From Actibacterium sp. (GTDB lineage Bacteria; Pseudomonadota; Alphaproteobacteria; Rhodobacterales; Rhodobacteraceae), in the NCBI GenBank assembly GCA_016278325.1, contig JADQCB010000002.1:186001-250000 (forward strand): a DNA stretch of 64,000 bases, given 5' to 3'. Positions within the stretch are counted from its first letter, which is position 1, and each line of letters begins with the position of its first letter. This document shows positions 55,125 through 63,955 of this stretch, one piece after another. Made by a program: the position numbers and the translations under genes. The notes under the pieces were generated by a model. The model was not told the origin of the DNA, ran no database searches, and was given only the letters and a program-made list of their open reading frames with translations.

Positions 55125-55817
55125 ATGAAAATCACATGGCTGGGCCATTCGGGTTTCCGGATCGAGATCGGCGACCAGGTTCTGCTCATCGACCCATGGC
55201 TGACCGGGAACCCGATGTTCCCCGAAGAGCGCCGGGACGAAGCCGTGGCCGGCGCAACGCATATCCTGATCACCCATGGCCATGGCGACCATACCGGCGA
55301 TGCGCTGACCCTGACCCGTGACCTGGGCGCCCCGCTGGTCGGCATCTACGACCTGATGACCTGGTGGGCCGAAACAGAGGATGTCGAAACCGTCGGTTTC
55401 AACAAGGGCGGTACGGTTCACCTTGGCGATGTCGCCGTCACCATGGTCCATGCCATCCATTCGTCCTCTGTCGGCGGCAATCACGGGCCGATCTATGCCG
55501 GCTCCGAAGCCGGGTTCATGATCTCCCATGCGGACCGCACGATCTATGTGACCGGCGACACCGACGTGATGGCCGACATGAAACTGTTCAACGACCTGCA
55601 CAAGCCGGAAATCGGCATCCTCTGCGCCGGGGGACATTTCACGATGGACATGAGGCGCGCGGCCTATGCCGCGCGGACCTTCTTCGATTTCAAGACAGTG
55701 ATTCCCTGCCACTATCGCACCTTCCCGCTGCTGGAGCAGTCGGCCGATACGCTGAAACAGGGGCTGCCCGGCGTCGACGTGATCGAACCGCAGGTGCTCG
55801 ACCCGATCACGTTGTGA
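55125..55817 (+). CDS. UPF0173 metal-dependent hydrolase
   Basis: This 230-residue metallo-beta-lactamase-fold protein resembles the UPF0173/UlaG-like group: MKITWLGHSGFRIEIGD at the start, then ITHGHGDHTGDAL (HxHxDH metal site), YVTGDTDVMADMKLF and VIPCHYRTFPLL for the remaining metal ligands. AGGGAGAAGGAC precedes ATG at 55125. The substrate of this common family is not established. Confidence 0.9.
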   Translation: MKITWLGHSGFRIEIGDQVLLIDPWLTGNPMFPEERRDEAVAGATHILITHGHGDHTGDALTLTRDLGAPLVGIYDLMTWWAETEDVETVGFNKGGTVHLGDVAVTMVHAIHSSSVGGNHGPIYAGSEAGFMISHADRTIYVTGDTDVMADMKLFNDLHKPEIGILCAGGHFTMDMRRAAYAARTFFDFKTVIPCHYRTFPLLEQSADTLKQGLPGVDVIEPQVLDPITL

Positions 55818-55830
55818 CCAATAGGCGCGC

Positions 55831-55870
55831 CTGCGGTTCAAGGCGTCTTCCTGCGGTGCAAGGCGTCTTC
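55831..55870. repeat. Two 20-bp tandem units after the UPF0173 gene
   Basis: CTGCGGTTCAAGGCGTCTTC (55831-55850) is followed by CTGCGGTGCAAGGCGTCTTC (55851-55870), differing at one base, and by the start of a third unit (CTGCGCCGCA). The repeat lies between converging genes; no coding function is apparent. Confidence 0.7.
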
Positions 55871-55891
55871 CTGCGCCGCAGGCCCTGCCTG

Positions 55892-56362
55892 TCAATCCAC
55901 CCCCCCGCGACGCCGGGCGAAGAACGCCTTCAGCAATTCTTCCGCCGCGGTGGCCGCGATGCTGTCATAGACTTCGGGAACGTGGTGGGATTGCGGATGA
56001 TCGAAGATCCGGGGGCCATGCGCAACGCCACCCGATTTCGCATCGCTCGCGCCGTAATACAGCCGGGCGATCCGCGCCTGGCCGATCGCCGAGGCGCACA
56101 TCGGGCAAGGCTCCAGCGTGACATAGAGGTCATGGCCCGGCAGACGTTCCGACCCCGCCATGGCACAAGCCGCCCGAAGCGCCAGGATCTCGGCATGGGC
56201 GGTGGGGTCATGTCTCTCGCGGGTGCGGTTTCCGGCGCGCGCGACGATCCGGCCGTCCGGCGCGACGACCACCGCGCCCACCGGCACCTCGCCGCGCGCT
56301 GCCGCGGCGCGGGCCTCTTCCAGCGCGGCGGCCATATGGCTCCTGAACGAACTCATCTTCAT
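55892..56362 (-). CDS. tadA: tRNA adenosine-34 deaminase
   Basis: This protein of about 156 residues changes A34 to inosine in tRNA-Arg. Zinc and catalytic residues are seen in PTAHAEILALR (His and proton-shuttling Glu) and EPCPMCASAI (two Cys). The start is uncertain among ATG codons at 56368, 56362 and 56356; 56362 has AGGG seven bases upstream. An open frame farther upstream (to 56644) is basic and unrelated, so it was excluded. It lies 97 bases after the last GTA gene on the same strand. Confidence 0.92.
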   Translation of the reverse strand: MKMSSFRSHMAAALEEARAAAARGEVPVGAVVVAPDGRIVARAGNRTRERHDPTAHAEILALRAACAMAGSERLPGHDLYVTLEPCPMCASAIGQARIARLYYGASDAKSGGVAHGPRIFDHPQSHHVPEVYDSIAATAAEELLKAFFARRRGGVD

Positions 56363-56465
56363 CGTCATGCCCTGCCGACTTGCCGATGCGCAAGCCGCTT
56401 TCGCGGCAGGGGCCGCGACCGCCCGCCACTTGCGCGTCACTTGCCAATGCCGGTTCGGTTCGCGT

Positions 56466-59400
56466 TCACCCCCCGATCTCGATCCGCGTGAACGGCCCCG
56501 GCCCGTAACGGTCGGAAACCTGCGCCACCTCAACCGCGAAGGGCTCAACGACCCCGTCGGCCGTCTGTTCGGCCGCCGAATAGAGCCATCGCATGGGCGT
56601 GACATGCGCCTCGCGCAGCACCTTGCCCTGGGCATCACGCACACGCACCAGAAACAGCTGCGATGCCTCGCCCAGCGGCACGTCGAAGCCTTCCCAGCTG
56701 TCGCCGTCGATCCGTGTCCGGCGCATCCAGTCGAAGGTCAGCCCGCCGTCAGCCTCCGCTTTCACCCTCAGGTGGACCGGCGAATAGGGGCGCAGCCCGG
56801 CGCCGTCGAAGGCCCGCACGACATGCCGATAGGACGGGTCATCGAAGGGCCGGCCGGCGGGTCCGATCCGGTAATGCCGTGCAAGGCCGCGATCTGCGGC
56901 GGGCATCGGGATCTGCCTTGGCGCCCCGTCCAGCGCCACGACATGGCTGCCCGCGGGCCAGACATCGGGCATCAGCGCGTCGCTGCCGGCCTGCCCGCGC
57001 AGACGCAGGGAAAGGTCATAGGTATCCGGCGCCACCAGCGTCGCCTCGACAAACTGGATGATTTCCCACATGGCGCCCGATCCATCGCCGATCGCCAGCA
57101 CATTTGCCCCGTTCAGCACCGCTTCGGGGGTCGCGCTGGCCAGGGGTCCGCCCTGAACCTTGACCCGCAGCGCCGGCCCCCTGTCCCAAAGACCCGAACG
57201 CGCCCGGAACAGCGGCGACTCGGTCACGCCAACCAGGGCACGCCTCGAAAGGGTGCTGTTCAGCTCATAGCCGCTGTCCTGCGCCGCGCGGAACACCGCG
57301 ACCGAGCCGGGCCACGGAGAGGCCGTCACCGCCAGATGCGGCGCATGTGCGATCTCGTCCCCGCGCAACAATGGCAGGTCCATGAACAGCGCAAGCACCG
57401 GCAGCGGCGGGACGAAGGGGGCCAGCGAAACCCTCTCGACCGCCTGGTCGGACGCGACATAGACCTGCGGCTCGATGCGCGTCGCCTCGACCTGCCGCGC
57501 CTCGCCCTGCTCGACCCGGTCCAGCCGATACATCGCCGATCCCGCCCCGGCATCCAGCTCGACCACGTCGCCCGCCCCCAGGCCCATCCGCGACAGCGGC
57601 AGCGCGAACCGCGCCCGATCGCGCGCGATGCGCGCCTCGGCCAGCCAGCGTTCGACGATTCCCCGGCCCTCGGCCCCGGTCAGCACAAGCGGCATCTCGG
57701 TGGCCGCCACGCCGCGGCTGACCTCGTCGGGAAACACCGCCTCGGCCACGCGCGTTTCGTAATCGGCCTCGGATTCGACGAATGTCAGGCGCACCCGTCC
57801 GGCGATCTCGGCCTGCGGGGCGCGGATCGTCTCCAGGCTGCCACGCTCTTCGGCGGCGACTAGCGCCTCGGGCCTCACCACCTCTGCCGCCGCCCCGCCC
57901 CGGCTGCGGAAGACAAGCCGGCCATCGCGTTCGATCGCGTCGAAGCCATGGGCCAGCATCAGCGGTTGCAGGGCGGCACGGGCATCGCCGACCCGGTCGA
58001 TCACATACCCGCGCAGGACACCATGCAGGCGCGACACATCCGCATCCGCGACGCCCGATGCGGCGCAGACCTCTGACACCACGGCGCCCAGCGCCTCGGC
58101 CGAGGCGCGCCCGTTCAGCCAATGCCCGCGCGCATAATTGCCACCGTCCCCCCACAGCTCGGTATTGGCCGGGAACCAGGGAAACGGGCGCGTGTCCCAG
58201 GCCCAGACATTGGCCCGGCCCATGTCGATCATCGGCCCGCCATATTCGCGCGACACCGGGTTGATCTGCGGATCGCCCCAATAGGCATTGATCGCACGCA
58301 GATACTGCTGCTGGATGAAGTCGTCGCGCCGCCCGTTCGAATGGGCCGGCAACCCCGATTCCGAGGATTTCGGATCAAGAAACCTGTTGGGCGCGTTCGT
58401 GCCCTTGTCGATCGCCGCACATCCATATTCGGTGAACCACACCGGCTTGGACTGCGGCACCCAGGCCGTGGGCACGGCCTGCCGCACCCCTCCGATGCGC
58501 TCGTGATGCGGGTTCAGCCACCAGTTGCGGATGTCCTTGTAGCGAAACACCCAGTCCTCGCCATGGGCGCCATCGGCGATCGGCACGCGCCGTTGCGCCG
58601 CGGCCGCTTCGGGCGAGGGGTAATACCAGGCATAGCCCTCTCCCCCCTCTATATTGGCCCTGAGATAGCCCAGGTCATATATCGACCCCCAATGCGCATC
58701 GGCATGATCCGTCCCGTCGCGCCAGTCCGACAAGGGCATGTAATTGTCGATCCCGATGAAGTCGATCGCGTCATCGGCCCAGAGCGGATCCAGGTTGAAA
58801 TACACGTCGCCCGACCCGTCCTGCGGGTGATAGCCGAAATATTCCGACCAATCGGCGGCATAGCCAAGCTTCACATCCGGGCCAAGGATCGCCCGCAGAT
58901 CGGCCGCCAGCGCGCGCAGCGCGGCAACCGCGGGAAACCCGCCATCGGCCCCCCGGATCCGGGTCAGCCCGCGCATTTCCGAGCCGATGCAGAACGCGGA
59001 CACACCGCCGGCGGCCGCGCACAGATGCGCGTAATGCAGCACGAAGCGGCGATAGGACCATTCCGCCGGCCCATCATAGGCGACCGTGCCATCGGCCCCC
59101 GGGGTGAAATCCCACGCTCCGGCCTCTCCGAAAAAGGCCGCGACCTCGGCCTCGGCGGCCGCGGTGCCATCGGTGCTGCCCTCGACCAACGGCGCACGCG
59201 CGGTGGTGATGCGCCCGCGCCAGGGCAGCGCGGGCTGCCCCGTCTCGCCACTCCAAGGATCGGTCAGCGTGTTGCCGGCAAGCTGCTCCATCAGGATGAA
59301 CGGATAGAATGTCACCGCCTTGCCCGCCGCGTTCAGCGCCGCGATGGCCTCGGCCACCGCCGCGTCGGTCGGGGTGCCGCCATAGACCGGCCGGCCATCC

Positions 59401-60380
59401 TGCCGCGCCACGGGCTGAACGTCGCCGCGCCCGACCCCCGACACCCGCCAGGGCATCGGATCGCCATCGTGATCGCCCTGCTCGGGCCGCGGCCTTATCC
59501 CGCATTCGCCGCAACGCAGGTCGTCGCCGAACCAGGCGGCGACCAGAAGAGTCGAGCCGCATTCGGGCAATTCCTCGTCGAGCATCTCCAGCGAGACCGC
59601 GAAATCCGTCTTGCCCGCGGGCGTGTTCACATTGGCGCTGCTCGCCACGCCGGGGCCGGTGCCGTAATGCACCGGCGTCGTGGCCAGGGCATATTCCCCG
59701 GTGCCCGGGATCAGGGCCGCGCCGCGCAGGATCCGCGACAGGCTGCGCGTGGCCGGGTCGTCGCCGGGCGCGGCGCGCACCACCTCGAAGCTGAACTGCG
59801 GCACCCGGTTGCCAAAGCGCGCAAGCGCCAGATCCTCGATCACCACATAGGCCAGGCCGCGAAACCCGGGCACCCGCCCGGCCCCCTCCACCGCCTCGAT
59901 CTTGGGGTCCGGCTGCTGGTCGGGGCTGCCGGTATAGACGCGCAGGTTCAACCCGTCGCGGGCGATCTCGGTCCCGTCGGCCCAGATCCGGCCCAGCCGC
60001 GTGATCTCGCCCTCGCACAGCGCAATGGCCAGGCTGACCGAATAGGAATAGCGCGTCACCGCGGGCCCCGAGCCCTTGCCACCGCCGCTGGTCTCGCTGC
60101 TCTGCTCAAAGCGCGACGCCCAGATCACCTGCCCGCTGATGCGCATCCGGCCGTAAATCCGGTTCACCGCCGCCCCCTCGCCGGCCCCGGTCAGGCGAAA
60201 ACGATCCACCCGGCCGACCTCGACCGGGGCCGAACCGCCGCCCAGAAGCTGCTGGTCGAGCGCCTGTCCCAGCGTGGCGCCGACAGCCCGGCCGATCACC
60301 ACGCCGGACAGGCCAAGCACCGACCCGCCCACGGCCGAGCCGGCCGCGGCCCCCGCCGCCGACAGTAAAATCGTCGCCAT
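56466..60380 (-). CDS. GTA baseplate megatron protein (RcGTA g15-like)
   Basis: This 1304-residue protein is the largest GTA gene product. Its amino end has a hydrophobic Gly/Ala segment (LLSAAGAAAGSAVGGSVLGL) and early region (PVEVGRVDRFRLTGAGEGAA). The central part (about 440-760) is the GTA_TIM domain, with FIGIDNYMPLSDWRDGTDH and SKPVWFTEYGCAAIDKGTN. The carboxy third contains the tail-protein (Phage-tail_3) region and fibronectin-like parts. It forms the host-contacting tip of the GTA tail. Start ATG at 60380 overlaps the end of the preceding peptidase gene by one base. Size agrees with the Rhodobacter protein. Confidence 0.94.
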   Translation of the reverse strand: MATILLSAAGAAAGSAVGGSVLGLSGVVIGRAVGATLGQALDQQLLGGGSAPVEVGRVDRFRLTGAGEGAAVNRIYGRMRISGQVIWASRFEQSSETSGGGKGSGPAVTRYSYSVSLAIALCEGEITRLGRIWADGTEIARDGLNLRVYTGSPDQQPDPKIEAVEGAGRVPGFRGLAYVVIEDLALARFGNRVPQFSFEVVRAAPGDDPATRSLSRILRGAALIPGTGEYALATTPVHYGTGPGVASSANVNTPAGKTDFAVSLEMLDEELPECGSTLLVAAWFGDDLRCGECGIRPRPEQGDHDGDPMPWRVSGVGRGDVQPVARQDGRPVYGGTPTDAAVAEAIAALNAAGKAVTFYPFILMEQLAGNTLTDPWSGETGQPALPWRGRITTARAPLVEGSTDGTAAAEAEVAAFFGEAGAWDFTPGADGTVAYDGPAEWSYRRFVLHYAHLCAAAGGVSAFCIGSEMRGLTRIRGADGGFPAVAALRALAADLRAILGPDVKLGYAADWSEYFGYHPQDGSGDVYFNLDPLWADDAIDFIGIDNYMPLSDWRDGTDHADAHWGSIYDLGYLRANIEGGEGYAWYYPSPEAAAAQRRVPIADGAHGEDWVFRYKDIRNWWLNPHHERIGGVRQAVPTAWVPQSKPVWFTEYGCAAIDKGTNAPNRFLDPKSSESGLPAHSNGRRDDFIQQQYLRAINAYWGDPQINPVSREYGGPMIDMGRANVWAWDTRPFPWFPANTELWGDGGNYARGHWLNGRASAEALGAVVSEVCAASGVADADVSRLHGVLRGYVIDRVGDARAALQPLMLAHGFDAIERDGRLVFRSRGGAAAEVVRPEALVAAEERGSLETIRAPQAEIAGRVRLTFVESEADYETRVAEAVFPDEVSRGVAATEMPLVLTGAEGRGIVERWLAEARIARDRARFALPLSRMGLGAGDVVELDAGAGSAMYRLDRVEQGEARQVEATRIEPQVYVASDQAVERVSLAPFVPPLPVLALFMDLPLLRGDEIAHAPHLAVTASPWPGSVAVFRAAQDSGYELNSTLSRRALVGVTESPLFRARSGLWDRGPALRVKVQGGPLASATPEAVLNGANVLAIGDGSGAMWEIIQFVEATLVAPDTYDLSLRLRGQAGSDALMPDVWPAGSHVVALDGAPRQIPMPAADRGLARHYRIGPAGRPFDDPSYRHVVRAFDGAGLRPYSPVHLRVKAEADGGLTFDWMRRTRIDGDSWEGFDVPLGEASQLFLVRVRDAQGKVLREAHVTPMRWLYSAAEQTADGVVEPFAVEVAQVSDRYGPGPFTRIEIGG

Positions 60381-60841
60381 CACTCTCTCCCGTCTGGAAA
60401 TTCGAACCGCGCCACGATGCGACGCGCCCAGGGCGCCGTCAGCGGGCTTTCGACCACCCCGTGCCCGCAATAGGCATGGACGAAACTGGCCGATGCCCCG
60501 CACCCGGCCTGAAGCCCCAGGTGCTTGGCCACCGCGCCCGGCATCATCCGCATCAGGATCACGTCACCCGGGGCGGCATGCGCGACCGGCTTTTCACGCA
60601 TATGCGTGGCCAGCGCCCGCCACAGATCCTCGGCCCCGCCGGTCTCGGCCCAATCGGCCCGATAGGCCGGCAGTGGCGCCGGTTCACGGCCGAACAGCGC
60701 CCGCCACACGCCGCGCAGCAAGCCCAGGCAATCCGCCCCCGCGCCCGGCACCGATCCGCGGTGGCGATAGGGCGTGCCGATCCAGCGCCGCGCCTCGGCA
60801 ACCGCCCGCTCTGCCAGGATCACCCGCTCAGGCCCCGCCAT
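60380..60841 (-). CDS. GTA cell wall peptidase, NlpC/P60 family (RcGTA g14-like)
   Basis: This 153-residue cysteine peptidase has the catalytic Cys in GAGADCLGLLRGV (C38) and His in GAVAKHLGLQAG (H107). In RcGTA the homologue sits at the tail tip and is thought to cut the recipient cell wall peptide. It overlaps g13 by 14 bases and g15 by one base. Confidence 0.93.
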   Translation of the reverse strand: MAGPERVILAERAVAEARRWIGTPYRHRGSVPGAGADCLGLLRGVWRALFGREPAPLPAYRADWAETGGAEDLWRALATHMREKPVAHAAPGDVILMRMMPGAVAKHLGLQAGCGASASFVHAYCGHGVVESPLTAPWARRIVARFEFPDGRE

Positions 60842-61703
60842 CGCCGGCCCCGACCTGCGCCGGGGCGGCGATCAGCCAATCCTCCCCGGGCAGATGCGGG
60901 AACCCCTGGAAATTGACCATGTTGGCGAACTTGACCCGGCAGGTTTCGGCGCGCTTGTCGCAGCCCGCCTCCAGCCGCAGCATGTCGCCCGCCGCCACCT
61001 CGGCGCGCAGGCCCTGCCACAGCTCGATCACCCGCACGCCGTCCTCATGGCGGTCGTTCTTGACGATGCCGCTCAGCCCCGCCGCCGACCCGCCGGTCAC
61101 GATCAGGCGCCCGGCCTCGAACCAGCGCGGTGCGAACTGGTCAAGCCCGGCAAAGCGGAACAGGCGCGCCCCCTCGATCAGCTCGGCGGCGAGGTCATGT
61201 GCATATCCCGGCTGGCCCAGGTCGAACCGGCAGCGCGCGTCGCCCAGAACCGCCGAACAGCGTTTCTGATAAACCTGGCCCCGGGGCTGGTTCAGCGCCT
61301 CGGTCAACCCGCGCAGCTCGGCCGAAAACCCGCCATCGGCGCGCGAAATCTCGCCCAGACTGCCGGAAAACTGCAACAGCCGCTGCGCCGGGTCGCGCCA
61401 GTCGACAAGCCAGATCCTGATCCCTGCACCGTCGAATCGCCCGGCCAGGATGTCGGCCTCGGTGATCGCCGCGTCGCTCAGCGCACCGACCGCCTCGGAA
61501 TTGTCCACCGACAGGCCGGTGGTCTGGCTCAGCGCGCGGGCGGTCATCCCCGAGTCGGGCCTGAACGCGATCCCCTCGAACGCGATCGCGCGGTCATGAT
61601 CGGTGAATCCCATCACCACACCGTCGCGCCGCGTCAACGCCCAGGCCCGGCACAACGTGGTCGCGCCGCCCGCCAGCCGTGCCTGAAAGGATGGTGAAAT
61701 CAT
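60828..61703 (-). CDS. GTA baseplate hub protein, DUF2163 (RcGTA g13-like)
   Basis: This 291-residue protein matches DUF2163: LTRRDGVVMGFTDHDRAIAF near residue 24, LVDWRDPAQRLLQFSGSLGE in the centre, and the FAD_C-like four-Cys carboxy part with CSAVLGDARCRFDL and LEAGCDKRAETCRVKFAN. These Cys residues bind an Fe-S cluster in RcGTA g13, as I recall. It forms the hub ring of the GTA baseplate. The ATG overlaps the end of g12 by 4 bases. Confidence 0.93.
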   Translation of the reverse strand: MISPSFQARLAGGATTLCRAWALTRRDGVVMGFTDHDRAIAFEGIAFRPDSGMTARALSQTTGLSVDNSEAVGALSDAAITEADILAGRFDGAGIRIWLVDWRDPAQRLLQFSGSLGEISRADGGFSAELRGLTEALNQPRGQVYQKRCSAVLGDARCRFDLGQPGYAHDLAAELIEGARLFRFAGLDQFAPRWFEAGRLIVTGGSAAGLSGIVKNDRHEDGVRVIELWQGLRAEVAAGDMLRLEAGCDKRAETCRVKFANMVNFQGFPHLPGEDWLIAAPAQVGAGDGGA

Positions 61704-62332
61704 GGCCGGACCTCCACCACAGGCACCCGCGGCACGTCGCCGGCACGGGAACTGGATACCGAGGTCCGGATATTGTCGGTGTCAAAGCGCACCGGCACGT
61801 CGAATTCGAACCCGGCGCTGACCGTGGCACCGATATCGGGCGCATCGGCCAGGGTGACGATCCCGCTTGTCGTATCGACCTCGAAATGAACGCTCTCCAC
61901 CAGCGCGGCGCCATCGACGGCCAGCCGCACCGTGCCCGGGACCGGCTTGACGATCGGCCGGACATAGGCATGCCCGCCCGAGGCATAGGTCTTGGTCAGC
62001 TGGAACGCGACGGTCTTGCCATCGCCTGTCGCGATCCGCTGATCCTCGAAGCTCACATCGTCCAGCGGGCGGCCGGACTTGAAATCCGACCAGTCCTTCC
62101 AGCGGAACCCGTAAAGCTGCCCGCGCCGGGCCTCGAAAAAGGCGATCAGCGTCTCGACATCGTTGAGCGAGCGCATCCCCACGCCCGCGTCATAGCGCCG
62201 GCGCGCATCGGCCCAGGGGGTGTTTCGCTCTTCATGGCCGCTGGCCAGGGTCACGATCTCGGTGCGCCGCTCGGGCCCGCCGATCGAACCGAAGCTCAGA
62301 TTGGCGGGGAAACGGACCTCGTGAAAATTCAT
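61700..62332 (-). CDS. GTA distal tail protein, DUF2460 (RcGTA g12-like)
   Basis: This 210-residue protein opens MNFHEVRFPANLSFGSIGGP and has PWADARRRYDAGVGMRSLND, typical of DUF2460 tail proteins. It caps the tail tube and joins the baseplate. The start at 62332 is the family start; an in-frame extension to 62425 overlaps g11 and is unconserved. It lies 10 bases after g11. Confidence 0.94.
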   Translation of the reverse strand: MNFHEVRFPANLSFGSIGGPERRTEIVTLASGHEERNTPWADARRRYDAGVGMRSLNDVETLIAFFEARRGQLYGFRWKDWSDFKSGRPLDDVSFEDQRIATGDGKTVAFQLTKTYASGGHAYVRPIVKPVPGTVRLAVDGAALVESVHFEVDTTSGIVTLADAPDIGATVSAGFEFDVPVRFDTDNIRTSVSSSRAGDVPRVPVVEVRP

Positions 62333-62342
62333 CGCGCTCTCC

Positions 62343-63008
62343 TCAGACGTTGCGGCGGCCACGCCCCAGCGCGCGGCCCAGCTCGGCCGCGATCTGGCTC
62401 TGGCTGCGGCGGAAGCCCTGCACATCGGGCGTGGTGATGTTCATCGTGATCGCCACCGGCCGCGCCGCGGCGGTGCCGCCCTCGCTGCGCACGCCCAGCC
62501 GCCCGTCCGGCCCGCGTGCAAGCGGCATGATCGCCTCGGGTCCGGCCTCGCCCATCAGGCCGGTGCCGCCGCGCATCGGAAACAGGGTCGGCCCGCCGAC
62601 GACCCCGCCTCTGGCAAAGGGCATCACGCGACCCTGGGTAAATCCGGCCCCATTTGAAAAGGGGACCATGCTGCCCACCAGCGCCTCGATGCCACCGGCC
62701 ACCAGCCCGCCGAAATGGGCCTGCACCGGCTTGAGCGCGGCGTTGTAGGCCGCGGCCGAGATCGAGGCGCCCATGTCGCGCAGCGCCTCCGACAGTTTCG
62801 CGCCGTCGAAGACCAGCCCCTCGAAGGCCCCGCGCAACCCGCGCCCCACGGCCCGCGACAAACTGCCGACCTCGCGGCTGGTCAGCGTCACGCTCTCGCG
62901 CATCCGCACCATCTCCAGGTCGAAGGCCGCGGTCACCGCGCGGGCATCGCCCAGCGTTTCCTCCAGCGCCGCCACCTGGTCCTCGAACTCGTCCAACCGG
63001 GCCATCAT
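62343..63008 (-). CDS. GTA tail tape measure protein (RcGTA g11-like)
   Basis: This 221-residue protein is short for a tape measure, as in RcGTA. An amino-terminal coiled coil (DEFEDQVAALEETLGDARAV) is followed by GLRGAFEGLVFDGAKLSEAL, a hydrophobic/Gly stretch and a carboxy tail with FRRSQSQIAAELGRALGRGR. It sets tail length. Two ATG codons (63008, 63005) overlap the stop of the upstream small chaperone gene. Confidence 0.9.
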   Translation of the reverse strand: MMARLDEFEDQVAALEETLGDARAVTAAFDLEMVRMRESVTLTSREVGSLSRAVGRGLRGAFEGLVFDGAKLSEALRDMGASISAAAYNAALKPVQAHFGGLVAGGIEALVGSMVPFSNGAGFTQGRVMPFARGGVVGGPTLFPMRGGTGLMGEAGPEAIMPLARGPDGRLGVRSEGGTAAARPVAITMNITTPDVQGFRRSQSQIAAELGRALGRGRRNV

Positions 63009-63202
63009 CCATCCCCTTGCCTGTCATCGGGAAAGGCGCGCGCCAACTCTTCCAGCCGCGCGCGCCCCATCGGTGCCGGGCCACTGCCATGGCCCAGCAT
63101 GATCAACAGTTCCGCCGGGCTCAGCGCCCAGAACGCGGCCGGCGGCAGGCGCAGCCCGACCAGCCCCGCGCGCATCAGCCCGGACCAGTCAAACCGCGCC
63201 AT
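63005..63202 (-). CDS. GTA small tail chaperone (RcGTA g10.1-like)
   Basis: This 65-residue protein (FDWSGLMRAGLVGLRLPPAA, FWALSPAELLIMLGHGSG) matches the DUF2376/TAC-type phage chaperone of GTA clusters. In lambda-like phages such proteins assist tail assembly and are often made by frameshifting, but here it is a separate frame. It overlaps g10 by 14 bases and ends within the start of g11. Confidence 0.9.
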   Translation of the reverse strand: MARFDWSGLMRAGLVGLRLPPAAFWALSPAELLIMLGHGSGPAPMGRARLEELARAFPDDRQGDG

Positions 63203-63518
63203 CGTCGCCCGGCACCGTGAACGCCCGCGTCAGCAACTCTGCGGCCACCCGCGCCGCCGCCACCGGCCCGCCGGCGATCTCGGCGCGGGCCAGATCCTCG
63301 GCGCTGCCCTGCCAGCCGCCACCGCGCAGCCCCGCCAGTAGCAGGGCCAGCACGTCGCGGGTGGCAAAGCGCCCGCCCTCGAACCGTTCGATCAGCGCCA
63401 CCAGCGTGTCCGCCCCGAGCTGCGATTCAAGCTCGGCCAACGCGCCCAGCGTCAGTTTCAGCACATGGCGCCGGCCATCCAGCACCAGGGCCGCTTCGCC
63501 CGCGTAAGGATTGGCCAT
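63189..63518 (-). CDS. GTA tail assembly protein (RcGTA g10-like)
   Basis: This 109-residue protein (MANPYAGEAALVLDGRRHVL, then TLGALAELESQLGADTLVAL) is the GTA TAC family chaperone. ATG at 63518 follows the g9 stop (TGATG), and an upstream GTG at 63521 is an alternative. It precedes g10.1 with an overlap of 14 bases, the same layout as RcGTA. Confidence 0.9.
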   Translation of the reverse strand: MANPYAGEAALVLDGRRHVLKLTLGALAELESQLGADTLVALIERFEGGRFATRDVLALLLAGLRGGGWQGSAEDLARAEIAGGPVAAARVAAELLTRAFTVPGDDGAV

Positions 63519-63931
63519 CACAGCGCCGTGAAGCTCAGTGCGCCGGCCGAGGCAAGGCTTAGCTCATAGGTCGCTTCGCCATCGTGACTGCCGGCATATT
63601 CGATCGCCCCCACCTGGAACGCCCCCTGCACCGTTCCGAAACCGGGGATGATGACCTGGAACTCCGGCGTCTCGCCGTCGAAAAAGATCTGCCGCGCGCG
63701 TTCGTCTGTCCCGGCATCCTTGAACACGCCCGAGCCGCTGATCGCGGCCGATTTCACACCGGCGCCGGCCAGTAATTCGCGCCAGCCGCCCTGGCTTTCC
63801 AGGCTGGTCACGTCCACCTGCTCGGCGTTGAAGCTGATCCGCGTGGCGCGCAGCCCCGCGATCGTCTCGAACTGGCCGGCACCGGTCAGGTCGAGCTTGA
63901 TGAGAAGATCCTTGCCGCTCTGGGCCACCAT
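63518..63931 (-). CDS. GTA major tail protein (RcGTA g9-like)
   Basis: This 137-residue protein matches RcGTA g9: MVAQSGKDLLIKLDLTGAGQ, ATRISFNAEQVDVTSLESQG and ISGSGVFKDAGTDERARQIF. It polymerises into the tail tube. The ATG at 63931 has GGAG eight bases upstream; a GTG at 63940 is less likely. It is the first complete GTA gene in the window. Confidence 0.94.
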   Translation of the reverse strand: MVAQSGKDLLIKLDLTGAGQFETIAGLRATRISFNAEQVDVTSLESQGGWRELLAGAGVKSAAISGSGVFKDAGTDERARQIFFDGETPEFQVIIPGFGTVQGAFQVGAIEYAGSHDGEATYELSLASAGALSFTAL

Positions 63932-63955
63932 GTCATTCACTCCAGATTGTTCGGT

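Noticed and set aside
58122-60368. 748-codon plus-strand frame
   Set aside because: Antisense to the GTA megatron gene; no motif recognised.
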